Source of the DNA: a virus
DNA: 21,565 nt
Strand: one strand, 5' to 3'
IMG/VR virus record: IMGVR_UViG_3300010373_001368
Location: 1 to 21,565 of that record
In this document: positions 13,393 to 20,800 of the stretch, piece after piece
How positions within the stretch are numbered: the stretch's first letter is position 1
Layout of the letters: every line of letters begins with the position of its first letter
The notes under the pieces: generated by a model
Told to the model about the DNA's origin: nothing
The model's database searches: none
What the model saw: only the letters and a program-made list of their open reading frames with translations
Program-made: the position numbers and the translations under genes

Positions 13393-14423
13393 TGTATATA
13401 CTGACATCTAACGTAACAATTAACAGAGTAAGGCAAAACGACTCTATCACATTTACATCAGTGAATGATGTGAACATACAGAAGAGTATACACTCTTATA
13501 CAGATACAGCTACGCTAAAAATACCCGCGACTGCCAGGTTGCAAACTTCAAATACTTTACAGGCATTGCCGCTTTTATCACAGATATCTGTAAGTTCAGA
13601 AACTGCAAAGATCTTTTCGCAAGGTGATAAAGTGACAATACAGTTGGGCTATGATGGTCAGTTGCAAACAGAATTTGTGGGATTTATTAAAGCAGTAGGT
13701 TTTTCCACTCCATGCCAGATAGATTGTGTGGGCTATGTGTGGCAATTGAGCCATACGCAAAAGTTTACAAAATACTGGAAAAGCGTTTCACTAAAACAAG
13801 TGCTGCAATTAATTATTGCCGGTACCGATATAAAGCTGGATCCAAACATATCTGATTTTCAACTCTCGTCATTTAAAATAGACGAAAAGACAGGAGCAGA
13901 AGTCCTTGATCTTCTAAAGGACCAGCATGTTACCACCTATTTTCTTGGAAATATGCTTTGTGCAACTATCAAAGATGTATACCAGACAAATGATATGGTA
14001 ACATACAAGCTGGGATGGAACACCCTGGAAGATGACAACCTAAAATTTACAGGACTCCAGGATGTGAATGTAAAGGTTAAAGTGACTTATAAAGATGCTG
14101 TAGGAAAAGAACACCAGGTAACAAAGCAATACGGAACAGGCCTGCAATCATCACAAGTAACAAAGAGTTTGAGATTGACCAATGTCCCCGATGATGCTAC
14201 AATAGATGCTAAGGCCGAAAATTTTGCTTTGAAAAATATTTTTCACGGCTATAAAGGAAAGATAACAGCATTTTTAACACCGTACTCGCTACATGGCTGG
14301 GCGACAAATATACTCGACGACAAATATCCTGAACGCCAGGGAAAATATTTGATCGAAAGTGTGGAAATACAATTTGGGCAAAAAGGTGCAAGGCGCATTG
14401 TAGAACTCGGTAAAGCTTTATAA
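13392..14423 (+). CDS. Baseplate hub protein (Mu gp44 / gpD-like)
   Basis: Forms the central hub that ends the tail tube and holds the spike. The 343 residues show the gp27/gpD type of layout: an N-terminal beta-barrel (DTATLKIPATAR then FSQGDKVTIQLGYDGQLQTEFVGFIKAVG, about 37-100), a helical middle (SLKQVLQLIIAGTDIKL, and EVLDLLKDQHVTTYF at about 169-183), and a second beta domain ending DKYPERQGKYLIESVEIQFGQKGARRIVELG, which is typical of late-control D proteins. It starts at ATG 13392, overlapping the previous stop by one base, and the spike gene follows after one base. Confidence 0.8.
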   Translation: MYILTSNVTINRVRQNDSITFTSVNDVNIQKSIHSYTDTATLKIPATARLQTSNTLQALPLLSQISVSSETAKIFSQGDKVTIQLGYDGQLQTEFVGFIKAVGFSTPCQIDCVGYVWQLSHTQKFTKYWKSVSLKQVLQLIIAGTDIKLDPNISDFQLSSFKIDEKTGAEVLDLLKDQHVTTYFLGNMLCATIKDVYQTNDMVTYKLGWNTLEDDNLKFTGLQDVNVKVKVTYKDAVGKEHQVTKQYGTGLQSSQVTKSLRLTNVPDDATIDAKAENFALKNIFHGYKGKITAFLTPYSLHGWATNILDDKYPERQGKYLIESVEIQFGQKGARRIVELGKAL

Positions 14424-14424
14424 A

Positions 14425-14919
14425 ATGGTAAATAGCAGGCAGGCAGAACATTTAAGAGATCTGTTAAAAACGTTTACGCGGAGAGATAGTGCAACACTCG
14501 CAGGCGTGGCATCCGATGTTGATACATCGGCTTACACCTGTAGTGTAACACTCGCGAATGGGCTGACGTTGCAGGATGTGCAATTAAAGGCGCTAAAGCA
14601 GGATACTAACGGAGCTGTACTAATACCTGCTGAGGGTAGCTGGGTACAAATACTGGATATTGGCAACCCTGATTACCTGGTAGTGAGCTGCGAAGTATTG
14701 CAGAAAGCTATCATCACCATCAACGAGCAGGTCTTCACGATGGACGGAAATACCTACAGCATAAAAAGCGGAGATGAAAGCCTTTTTAAAATATTAAATG
14801 ATCTGCTGACACAAATACTTGCTTTGACTGTAACTACCAGCAGCGGCCCAAGTGGCACACCAATAAACGCAACAGATTTTCAAGACATACAAACAAGATT
14901 AAGTAACCTTTTAACATAG
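14425..14919 (+). CDS. Baseplate spike / assembly protein V (Mu gp45-like)
   Basis: Tip or spike protein below the hub that pierces the outer membrane. In the 164 residues an N-terminal helix (RQAEHLRDLLKTFTRRD) leads into an OB-fold-like beta region (residues 21-90: TCSVTLANGLTLQDVQLKAL, then GSWVQILDIGNPDYLVVSC). A short beta stalk follows and the C-terminal helix LFKILNDLLTQILALT (about 118-133) ends with a low-complexity tail. The order hub then OB-fold protein matches gp44-gp45 in Mu. No His-x-His metal tip motif was seen, so a separate tip cap may exist elsewhere. Confidence 0.72.
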   Translation: MVNSRQAEHLRDLLKTFTRRDSATLAGVASDVDTSAYTCSVTLANGLTLQDVQLKALKQDTNGAVLIPAEGSWVQILDIGNPDYLVVSCEVLQKAIITINEQVFTMDGNTYSIKSGDESLFKILNDLLTQILALTVTTSSGPSGTPINATDFQDIQTRLSNLLT

Positions 14920-14924
14920 AACTG

Positions 14925-15143
14925 ATGGCACTGGATACAACAACACTGGAGAACAGCATCAAAAGTGCTTTTCTCGATCAAAGAAGCAATACAAATGATG
15001 CCGAAGGTGCAGCAGCAGATCTTGCCGGTAAAATAGCCGAAGCAATGAAAACATTTGTTACAGGTTTAACGATTACATACACAGCAGGCCTTGCAAACGG
15101 TGCAGGTGCGGTAAGCGGCACATTTGAATATACTCTTAGTTAA
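14925..15143 (+). CDS. Unknown 72-residue baseplate-region protein
   Basis: A small protein with an N-terminal helical part (TLENSIKSAFLDQRSNTNDAEGAAADLAGKIAEAMKTFV, 6-44) and a glycine-rich beta C-terminus (GLTITYTAGLANGAGAVSGTFEYTLS). I do not recognise a named family, though small proteins of this kind occur between spike and wedge genes in related phages. It starts five bases after the spike gene, ends 23 bases before the gp25-like gene, and clearly belongs to the same operon. A spike-tip or hub cap role is conceivable but not shown. Confidence 0.6.
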   Translation: MALDTTTLENSIKSAFLDQRSNTNDAEGAAADLAGKIAEAMKTFVTGLTITYTAGLANGAGAVSGTFEYTLS

Positions 15144-15166
15144 TAAATAATAAAAGAAAGAACCCT

Positions 15167-15463
15167 ATGACGAAAATGCTCGACCTCGCGCTGGATGAGA
15201 ATGACGACATCAATACACTAAACGGAGATTTTATTTGTGTAGAATCTACTTATCAGCATCAGCGCCAATTGTTGCTGAATGGTAAAGGTTCCTTCAAGCA
15301 AAATCCTACTATATGCGTAGGTATCTACAGCTACCTGGATGATGAAGGCCTGCAAAATGTGCTGCGTGCCATCAATATAGAATTTACAAGAGACGGAATG
15401 AAAGTGGCGAGTTTAGCTTTAACACCAAACGGACAAATCAATAGCAATGCTTATTACCCCTAG
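15167..15463 (+). CDS. Baseplate wedge protein W (gp25 / Mu gp46-like)
   Basis: A 98-residue protein of the gp25-like wedge class that nucleates sheath assembly on the baseplate. The start LDLALDENDDINTLNGDFICVESTYQHQRQLLLNGKGSFKQNPTICVGI is the characteristic first half of the Mu gp46 type, with a terminal SLALTPNGQINSNAYYP strand. The classical EPR triplet of gp25 is absent, as in other gp46-type members. It overlaps the next gene by 17 bases, so the two are likely translated together. Order (spike, W, J-like, I-like) matches myophage baseplate operons. Confidence 0.7.
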   Translation: MTKMLDLALDENDDINTLNGDFICVESTYQHQRQLLLNGKGSFKQNPTICVGIYSYLDDEGLQNVLRAINIEFTRDGMKVASLALTPNGQINSNAYYP

Positions 15464-15719
15464 TCAAACAGTGCCCGACGCCGGAATAATGGCAGCAGGT
15501 ACTATGGAATCCCTGTTCAGTATTCTTGCAGCAAATGGATTAAGTATAACTGACCAGCTACAGGCAGGGACAGATATTACAGTGCCCACAACTATTACAC
15601 TGGATACAGATACACTCCTGTATTTGCAACAAAATAATATCTCTATCGGCACCGCTGATACTACAATATATAAAGGAATCGGCTTCTGGAAAGTGGGTAT
15701 AGATCTTACAATAATGTGA
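15447..15719 (+). CDS. LysM-like baseplate protein
   Basis: A 90-residue protein starting inside the W gene in another frame. Residues about 16-46 (AGTMESLFSILAANGLSITDQLQAGTDITVP) follow the LysM pattern of a helix pair ending in a Leu-x-x-Gly-x-x-Ile-x-x-Pro turn. The same type occurs in small baseplate genes of Bacteroidetes phages. LysM domains bind peptidoglycan or serve as structural joints of the hub and tube. The C-terminus is hydrophobic (YKGIGFWKVGIDLTIM). A short gap of 31 bases separates it from the J-like gene. Confidence 0.6.
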   Translation: MLITPSQTVPDAGIMAAGTMESLFSILAANGLSITDQLQAGTDITVPTTITLDTDTLLYLQQNNISIGTADTTIYKGIGFWKVGIDLTIM

Positions 15720-15750
15720 TCTGCTTTCTACATCAAAACAAACAAAAATC

Positions 15751-16590
15751 ATGGCTCGTACTATTTCGCAAATACAACAATCGATCATTGATGCAAAGAA
15801 TGCAGATCCTGTATTGTCACTGCTGCTCACAAGCACCAGCAATGTAGCTATATGGACATTGTGGACCTATATCGTTGCAGTATGTCAATGGACATCGGAA
15901 AATCTCTTTGACCAGCATGTGGCTGAAGTAAACAATATAATAGCCACAATGAAGCCTCACACGCTGCAGTGGTATGTTACAATGGCTAAAGCTTTCCAGT
16001 TTGGTTACTCATTACCTGCCGATAACGATACTTATGATAACACGGGAATCGATCCATCGGTAATAACTGCAAGCCAGGTAGTAAATTATGCTGCAGCCAC
16101 TGAATTGTCCAAAAATTTAAGAATTAAAGTCGCTACAACTACAGCCGGTGCGTTAGCTCCATTAAGCAGTACGCAATTAACAGCATTTGCAGCTTATATG
16201 AATGTGATAAAAGACGCTGGCGTAAAGCTGCAAATCACGAGTGGCAATCCGGATTCTTTAAGATTAAACCTGGATGTTTATTACGATGCATTGGTACTCG
16301 ATAATAACGGCGCAAGGTTGGATGGAACAGAAAATACGCCGGTGCAGGATGCTATAAATACATTTTTACAAAACCTTCCATTCAATGGTTTGTTTGTCGT
16401 GAACTACCTGGTTGCTTATTTAAATGCCGTAAGTGGTGTAGTAAATGCTGATGTAAAATTAGCCCAGGCAAACTTTGGAGCACTACCGTATGCAACTATT
16501 GATCCAGAATACCAACCGGATGCAGGCTACCTGAGAATTATTAACCCTTCTGATCTGACAATAAACTTTATAGCACATGCCCCTATTTGA
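15751..16590 (+). CDS. Baseplate wedge protein J-like (Mu gp47-type)
   Basis: Main wedge protein linking hub to periphery. The 279 residues begin with a helical part (TISQIQQSIIDAKNADPVLSLLLTS, then WTLWTYIVAVCQWTSENLFDQHVAEVNNIIATMKPHT at about 31-71). A beta/alpha core follows, including LRLNLDVYYDALVLDNNGARLDG and AINTFLQNLPFNGLFVVNYLVAYLNAVSGVVNADV at about 204-238. This is the J-domain layout with the conserved terminal wedge region. It is followed, with a 14-base overlap, by an I-like gene, the usual J-I order. Assignment is by family pattern and position. Confidence 0.72.
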   Translation: MARTISQIQQSIIDAKNADPVLSLLLTSTSNVAIWTLWTYIVAVCQWTSENLFDQHVAEVNNIIATMKPHTLQWYVTMAKAFQFGYSLPADNDTYDNTGIDPSVITASQVVNYAAATELSKNLRIKVATTTAGALAPLSSTQLTAFAAYMNVIKDAGVKLQITSGNPDSLRLNLDVYYDALVLDNNGARLDGTENTPVQDAINTFLQNLPFNGLFVVNYLVAYLNAVSGVVNADVKLAQANFGALPYATIDPEYQPDAGYLRIINPSDLTINFIAHAPI

Positions 16591-17062
16591 TATCAGTTAT
16601 AAAGCACTCGTAAATATTCTTTTGCCACCCAGGCTGCGCAATAGCAAAATGGTGGCCTGGCTGAGTGTATTAACTGCACCCGTGGTTTATATCTACAGCT
16701 TATTTACCACAAACAGGAATAGCAATTTATACAACCTCGCACACACAAGCCAGGTGTGTTTCATGCAGGGCGTATTAAATGATACGTTCGATTATGCGCT
16801 AAGAAGAATATATATAATAGACGGACCTGAATTTGATCCACTATACATATATATAGCATTAGAAGAAAAGCCATTATTCATATATACAGCATCAGAAAAT
16901 GATCCGCAATGGTTATACACAACAGCCGAAACAGCATTAGGCAGCTACGATTTTGTTGTAGTTGTGCCGCACGCCGTAATATTTGATGAAGCCAGGATGC
17001 GTGCTCTTATAGATGAATATCGTTTAGCTTCTAAAGAAAATTATAAAATACAAATTATATAG
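16577..17062 (+). CDS. Baseplate protein I-like (Mu gp48-type)
   Basis: A 161-residue protein overlapping the end of the J-like gene by 14 bases. In contractile phages the J partner is the I/gp48 protein, which completes the wedge. Here an N-terminal hydrophobic part (ALVNILLPPRLRNSKMVAWLSVLTAPVVYIYSLF, about 10-43) precedes a region of repeated aromatic strands with YIY motifs (about 81-102) and a terminal alpha/beta unit (VVVPHAVIFDEARMRALIDEYRLA). The hydrophobic stretch could be mistaken for a membrane segment, but its place in a wedge operon argues otherwise. Sequence similarity to classical I proteins is not evident. Confidence 0.55.
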   Translation: MPLFDISYKALVNILLPPRLRNSKMVAWLSVLTAPVVYIYSLFTTNRNSNLYNLAHTSQVCFMQGVLNDTFDYALRRIYIIDGPEFDPLYIYIALEEKPLFIYTASENDPQWLYTTAETALGSYDFVVVVPHAVIFDEARMRALIDEYRLASKENYKIQII

Positions 17063-17063
17063 C

Positions 17064-17867
17064 ATGAGAAAATTTGACTTTTCGCAGCCCGGAGGTTTTC
17101 CGCTCACACAGGATACTTTAGACTGGCTGCAAACTGCTTATACAGAAACAATATTAGCATTAGCAGCAATAGGCGGAAGTGGTCCCTTTATTGTTTCCGG
17201 CTTTACTGCAACCGGTTGGACAGTTGCTCCAGGATGGATTTTTTACAATGGGGAGTTATTATATTTTGTTGGGTGGCTAGGCCCCTTGCCTCCTTTCCTT
17301 CCGCCTGGTTCTCCGGAGAAACTTTGCATGATAATTGTAGAAACTGATACTCCATTAACCTTTAACGATGGTAGTACGCCGTCGGTTAAGCAGATACGAC
17401 AGCTTACATTAGGTAATGCTGTGCCAACTGTGGGTTCATCATTTGCGTGGAGTGGTAATGAGATGCCGACATTTGTCAAAGAAACAGCATTCGGTTCTTT
17501 AGATGTAATAGCCGGGACAGGAACGACAACTGGTCAGATATTTTATAAAAAAAATACACTAAATAATACTTTGCAGATCAGAGCTGTGTTAACTGTCACA
17601 GACCCTTCCTCATTGGCATCTGTATCAACTAACCCTCCATTTATTTTAATTGCAACATTGCCAGCGGGATATCGTCCTAATAATAGTGTTCCTTTTACAG
17701 GATATGTAAGCATAAATCTTTTTAAGGATGATGCAGGTGTAGATTTTATTAAACAAGTAAATGGCGACATAGGCACAGATGGTAGAATAAACATAGGATT
17801 GTTGAAATCGGATGCTTCGATATCCAATTACGAGTTTTATTTCAATTGCATTATCCCACTCGACTAA
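17064..17867 (+). CDS. Baseplate-distal / tail fibre attachment protein
   Basis: A 267-residue beta-rich protein starting one base after the I-like gene. The start (FDFSQPGGFPLTQDTLDWLQTAYTETILALAA, 4-35) is a short helical anchor of the type that fixes fibres or pins to the wedge. The remainder is Gly/Pro/Thr-rich with features of exposed strands, including GFTATGWTVAPGWIFYNGELLYFVG (47-71) and a C-terminal fibre-like domain. No enzymatic motif is visible. By context it is the first of three successive proteins that build the fibre complex. A tail pin or a short fibre are alternative labels. Confidence 0.5.
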   Translation: MRKFDFSQPGGFPLTQDTLDWLQTAYTETILALAAIGGSGPFIVSGFTATGWTVAPGWIFYNGELLYFVGWLGPLPPFLPPGSPEKLCMIIVETDTPLTFNDGSTPSVKQIRQLTLGNAVPTVGSSFAWSGNEMPTFVKETAFGSLDVIAGTGTTTGQIFYKKNTLNNTLQIRAVLTVTDPSSLASVSTNPPFILIATLPAGYRPNNSVPFTGYVSINLFKDDAGVDFIKQVNGDIGTDGRINIGLLKSDASISNYEFYFNCIIPLD

Positions 17868-17877
17868 ACAAATTGTA

Positions 17878-18264
17878 ATGGCAATACAAACCAGAGATAC
17901 ATTGAAATCATATTTCCAGACCGGTGATATTCCCACGCAGGGGCAGTTCGGCGATCTGATAGATACTATAGTGATCGGGACCGATCTGACAGTTGTAAAG
18001 ACTATCCAGGATAAAACCTGGACAATAAAAACATTGCCTTCAGGCAATCCTGCAGATATGCAAAAACCGGAGGGAAATACTTTGCAGGACGATAGCCTGA
18101 AAAATGTTACTCCACTGGGAGTAATATTTATTGATAATCTACCTCTTCAGTGGGTAACTGCAGGAGTAACATTTGATGCTCCTTCAGGCAAATTTGATTT
18201 TACAAGTTCCACTTATGGAGCGCTAAAAAATAATTCAGTTATCACCATACAATACAATTCTTAA
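17878..18264 (+). CDS. Short tail fibre adaptor protein
   Basis: A 128-residue protein. The frame is open from ATG 17812, but ATG 17878 is chosen because it avoids overlapping the previous gene by 56 bases and begins MAIQTRDTLKSYFQTGDIPT. The TRDTLKSYFQTGDIPTQGQF block followed by GDLIDT is a motif I associate with small or N-terminal modules of tail fibres in Bacteroidetes phages, giving reasonable confidence in a fibre role. The rest is beta-rich (WVTAGVTFDAPSGKFDFTSS). The large fibre gene starts three bases later. Confidence 0.6.
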   Translation: MAIQTRDTLKSYFQTGDIPTQGQFGDLIDTIVIGTDLTVVKTIQDKTWTIKTLPSGNPADMQKPEGNTLQDDSLKNVTPLGVIFIDNLPLQWVTAGVTFDAPSGKFDFTSSTYGALKNNSVITIQYNS

Positions 18265-18267
18265 TAA

Positions 18268-20742
18268 ATGAAAAGGATACTATTTAGTTTGCTAACACTC
18301 GTTAGCTGCTACTCTGCTTTTGCACAAACCTATATGGGCTCGCCGGCAAAGTGGTATGAATATCAGGGAATACTCGGCGCCGACAGCGGAGTAAAAAGCA
18401 AAGGCGCATTTGTCTTAAACCAAAATGACACTACTACCAAAGCTGTGACGATTACACAGTTGAATGATAGTACTTCTGGCTTAACCCATTATAGCGATAC
18501 TACTTCTGGTTTAAATTCAAAAATTGCAACTACTTATATTGTAAAACAATTGATAGCAGGTGGCGGTTTACAAGGTGCAGCAATTCCGTCAACAAGCCCA
18601 GGTTCACATTTGCAAGGCAAATATTGGTTTGCCAGTACTGTTGGAACGTATGCAAATTTTGGCGGTATCGTTTTGGCTTCAAACGAATATGCTGCACTTA
18701 TTGATAATGGGACGAGCTATGATAAAGTGGATATTCCCACAAACTTAACACCTGTTTTAGATAGTATTTATAAGCTGGATACTGCATATAATAACGCTAA
18801 CAATATTTATTGGTTTAGCTCTAATCCAATTACCTATACGGCATCTGGTAATAATATTAATGTCACAGTTCCTTCAGGTTTTATTGTATCAGGTAGTTAT
18901 AGTTCTTCATTTATCGCATGTCCCTCCTATTCTGGCACAATAAATCACTTAAATGCTTTAATACTTGACATGAGCAATCCTTCAAGTCCTACATTTATTA
19001 ATGCTTCTCCTATAAATGCAAATGTTAAAGCAAATGCAGCGAGAAAGATATTTATTGGGTGTGCTTACGGATTGCCATGGTCAACAATATCGAGTGTACA
19101 AGGCCAATTTACACCTACAAGTATAACAAATGGTATGAATGCATTAGGATTGACATTAAAAGTATATGTGCCAGCAACAAATCAAACTGTTACAATTAAT
19201 AACATATCAGGGAATACCGTACAACTTACGATACCAAATGGTTTCGTGGTATCCACTGGGTATCCCCAAAGTTTCACAGCAATAACAGCTCATACGGATA
19301 CATTGAATAATACGCAGGTATTATATTTAGATGTTTCAAACCCATCAACTCCAGTTTGGACTAAAGTGTCAAGTGCAGGTAATGGTATTGCAAGAATCTT
19401 AAACTATTACGGTCAGCTTTTTAGCGAAAGCGGCTCATTGAATACTCTGCTATATAATGCATATGTTGTTTATAATTCGCCTAGCACACCGTCTATTCAA
19501 CATTATCTAATTCGTAAGCCGGCAAATGGAGGGATAATAAGTGTTAATTGTTTTGATACTTCTATAACAACAGCGCAAAATAGGATTACAAATGTAACAG
19601 CTACGAAAAGAGTGGAATTAGATTTAGCACCTGGACTATATTTAGAACCAGGTGATGGTGGTAATGGTTTAGTATGTCACGATTTTATAGATATACATGG
19701 TCTACAACGTGATAGCTGTATAATAATGGGACCTCCCCTTTCTCATGGAAGCCAAGCGAACGGTAGTGCAATGTTTGTAGCAAATAGTAATATCAGCAAC
19801 TTAACTATTTTAGGTTATAAGAATAAGTATTGTGTTCACTTAGATAATGCTGGTGGCAGCAATCCTGTAGATAATAACAGGGTTGCTTACTTTGATCATG
19901 TAAACTTTAGACATTTGGGTTCGGATGATGGATTTGGATTTGATTTGGGATTTGGAGAATATTTTTCACAGAAATATGTATTCACTGATTGTAATCTTTT
20001 AGGATGGGGTATGTTTTGGCACAATGCGCAAAGCGGAGGAACTTCAAGACAATCTGGTTCGGCGCTATTATTAAAATTCAAAGGATGTAAAATGAAACAG
20101 GCATTCTTTACTGATTTTGCTTCGTATAATAATGATAGTATAGTATTTGAAGGGTGCCAAATAGATAGTATAACACTAGATGCACAAACAGGTACTTATA
20201 ACTCTAATCCGACTGATACAAACTGTAATAGAGGGTGGTATCCGCCTTTTACAAAAATATATGATGATGGAGCCAATAAAATTGGGTGGGTTGGTTATAG
20301 GGATACTGCTGCGGCATTATTTGGTAATCATCCAGCAAAGTTTGTATCACTTAATGAACAAGATTATAATAGCACTTCATCTACTATTCCTCAAGGCTAT
20401 GCGGTAGTAAAAGGAGCGGATAGTGCATTGGCTGATGTTTATCCATCCAATATTATTTATTGGGGTAACGTTTCTCCCTATACCGGAAGTGGTGTTTTAG
20501 CTGGAGTAGCTGAAGAAAATATTAGTGCTTATTCTTCGGGTTCAGTGCAGTATAGAGGAAAGCCATTAATGTATTTTAATAACAGTGCTGGAAGTATTTC
20601 TTATAATTCCCCCCTAACAGTAAATAGCATAGGACAATTTATTTTTTGGACAGGAACTGGTCAGATATTTGGTTATGCTCTACAACCAGCAAGTAGTAAT
20701 GGTTTAATTCGAGGGCAGCTAATAAACACAACTAGGCTTTAA
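18268..20742 (+). CDS. Large tail fibre with signal peptide and beta-helix domain
   Basis: Probably the receptor-binding fibre. Residues 1-19 look like a signal peptide (basic KR, hydrophobic ILFSLLTLV, then SAFA before Q20); LVSC at 11-14 also fits a lipobox, so a lipoprotein is possible. Then come a short 10-residue repeat (DSTSGLTHYS / DTTSGLNSKI), two related modules of about 110 residues (from about 178 and about 288), a beta-helix region (about 419-641, with DIHG at about 472 and DDGFGFDLG at 553-561), and a C-terminal region with GVLAGVAEENISAYSSGSVQ (from about 742) that resembles DUF2190-like knob domains. No classical catalytic residues of pectinesterases are seen. The 254-residue protein that follows is a paralogue of the beta-helix part. 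A signal peptide is unusual for a virion protein. Confidence 0.7.
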   Translation: MKRILFSLLTLVSCYSAFAQTYMGSPAKWYEYQGILGADSGVKSKGAFVLNQNDTTTKAVTITQLNDSTSGLTHYSDTTSGLNSKIATTYIVKQLIAGGGLQGAAIPSTSPGSHLQGKYWFASTVGTYANFGGIVLASNEYAALIDNGTSYDKVDIPTNLTPVLDSIYKLDTAYNNANNIYWFSSNPITYTASGNNINVTVPSGFIVSGSYSSSFIACPSYSGTINHLNALILDMSNPSSPTFINASPINANVKANAARKIFIGCAYGLPWSTISSVQGQFTPTSITNGMNALGLTLKVYVPATNQTVTINNISGNTVQLTIPNGFVVSTGYPQSFTAITAHTDTLNNTQVLYLDVSNPSTPVWTKVSSAGNGIARILNYYGQLFSESGSLNTLLYNAYVVYNSPSTPSIQHYLIRKPANGGIISVNCFDTSITTAQNRITNVTATKRVELDLAPGLYLEPGDGGNGLVCHDFIDIHGLQRDSCIIMGPPLSHGSQANGSAMFVANSNISNLTILGYKNKYCVHLDNAGGSNPVDNNRVAYFDHVNFRHLGSDDGFGFDLGFGEYFSQKYVFTDCNLLGWGMFWHNAQSGGTSRQSGSALLLKFKGCKMKQAFFTDFASYNNDSIVFEGCQIDSITLDAQTGTYNSNPTDTNCNRGWYPPFTKIYDDGANKIGWVGYRDTAAALFGNHPAKFVSLNEQDYNSTSSTIPQGYAVVKGADSALADVYPSNIIYWGNVSPYTGSGVLAGVAEENISAYSSGSVQYRGKPLMYFNNSAGSISYNSPLTVNSIGQFIFWTGTGQIFGYALQPASSNGLIRGQLINTTRL
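18466..18515 (+). repeat. Short tandem repeat in the tail fibre gene
   Basis: GATAGTACTTCTGGCTTAA at 18466 recurs as GATACTACTTCTGGTTTAA at 18496, a 30-base spacing, encoding DSTSGLTHYS and DTTSGLNSKI. It lies between the N-terminal part of the fibre and its first large module, and may be a flexible or trimeric shaft segment that varies in copy number. Confidence 0.5.
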
Positions 20743-20757
20743 TTTTAGTTCTCTCAA

Positions 20758-20786
20758 AAATGTATGTAAATTGCATGTATACATTT
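20758..20786 (+). other. Imperfect inverted repeat between the fibre and beta-helix genes
   Basis: AAATGTAT (20758-20765) is reverse-complemented by ATACATTT (20779-20786), and the inner ATGTATACAT (20775-20784) is itself palindromic. It lies in the 58-base gap before ATG 20801. TACATTTA at 20780-20787 resembles a -7 box. It could be a protein-binding site, a weak hairpin or chance in AT-rich DNA. Confidence 0.25.
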
Positions 20787-20800
20787 AATCAAATACCTAT

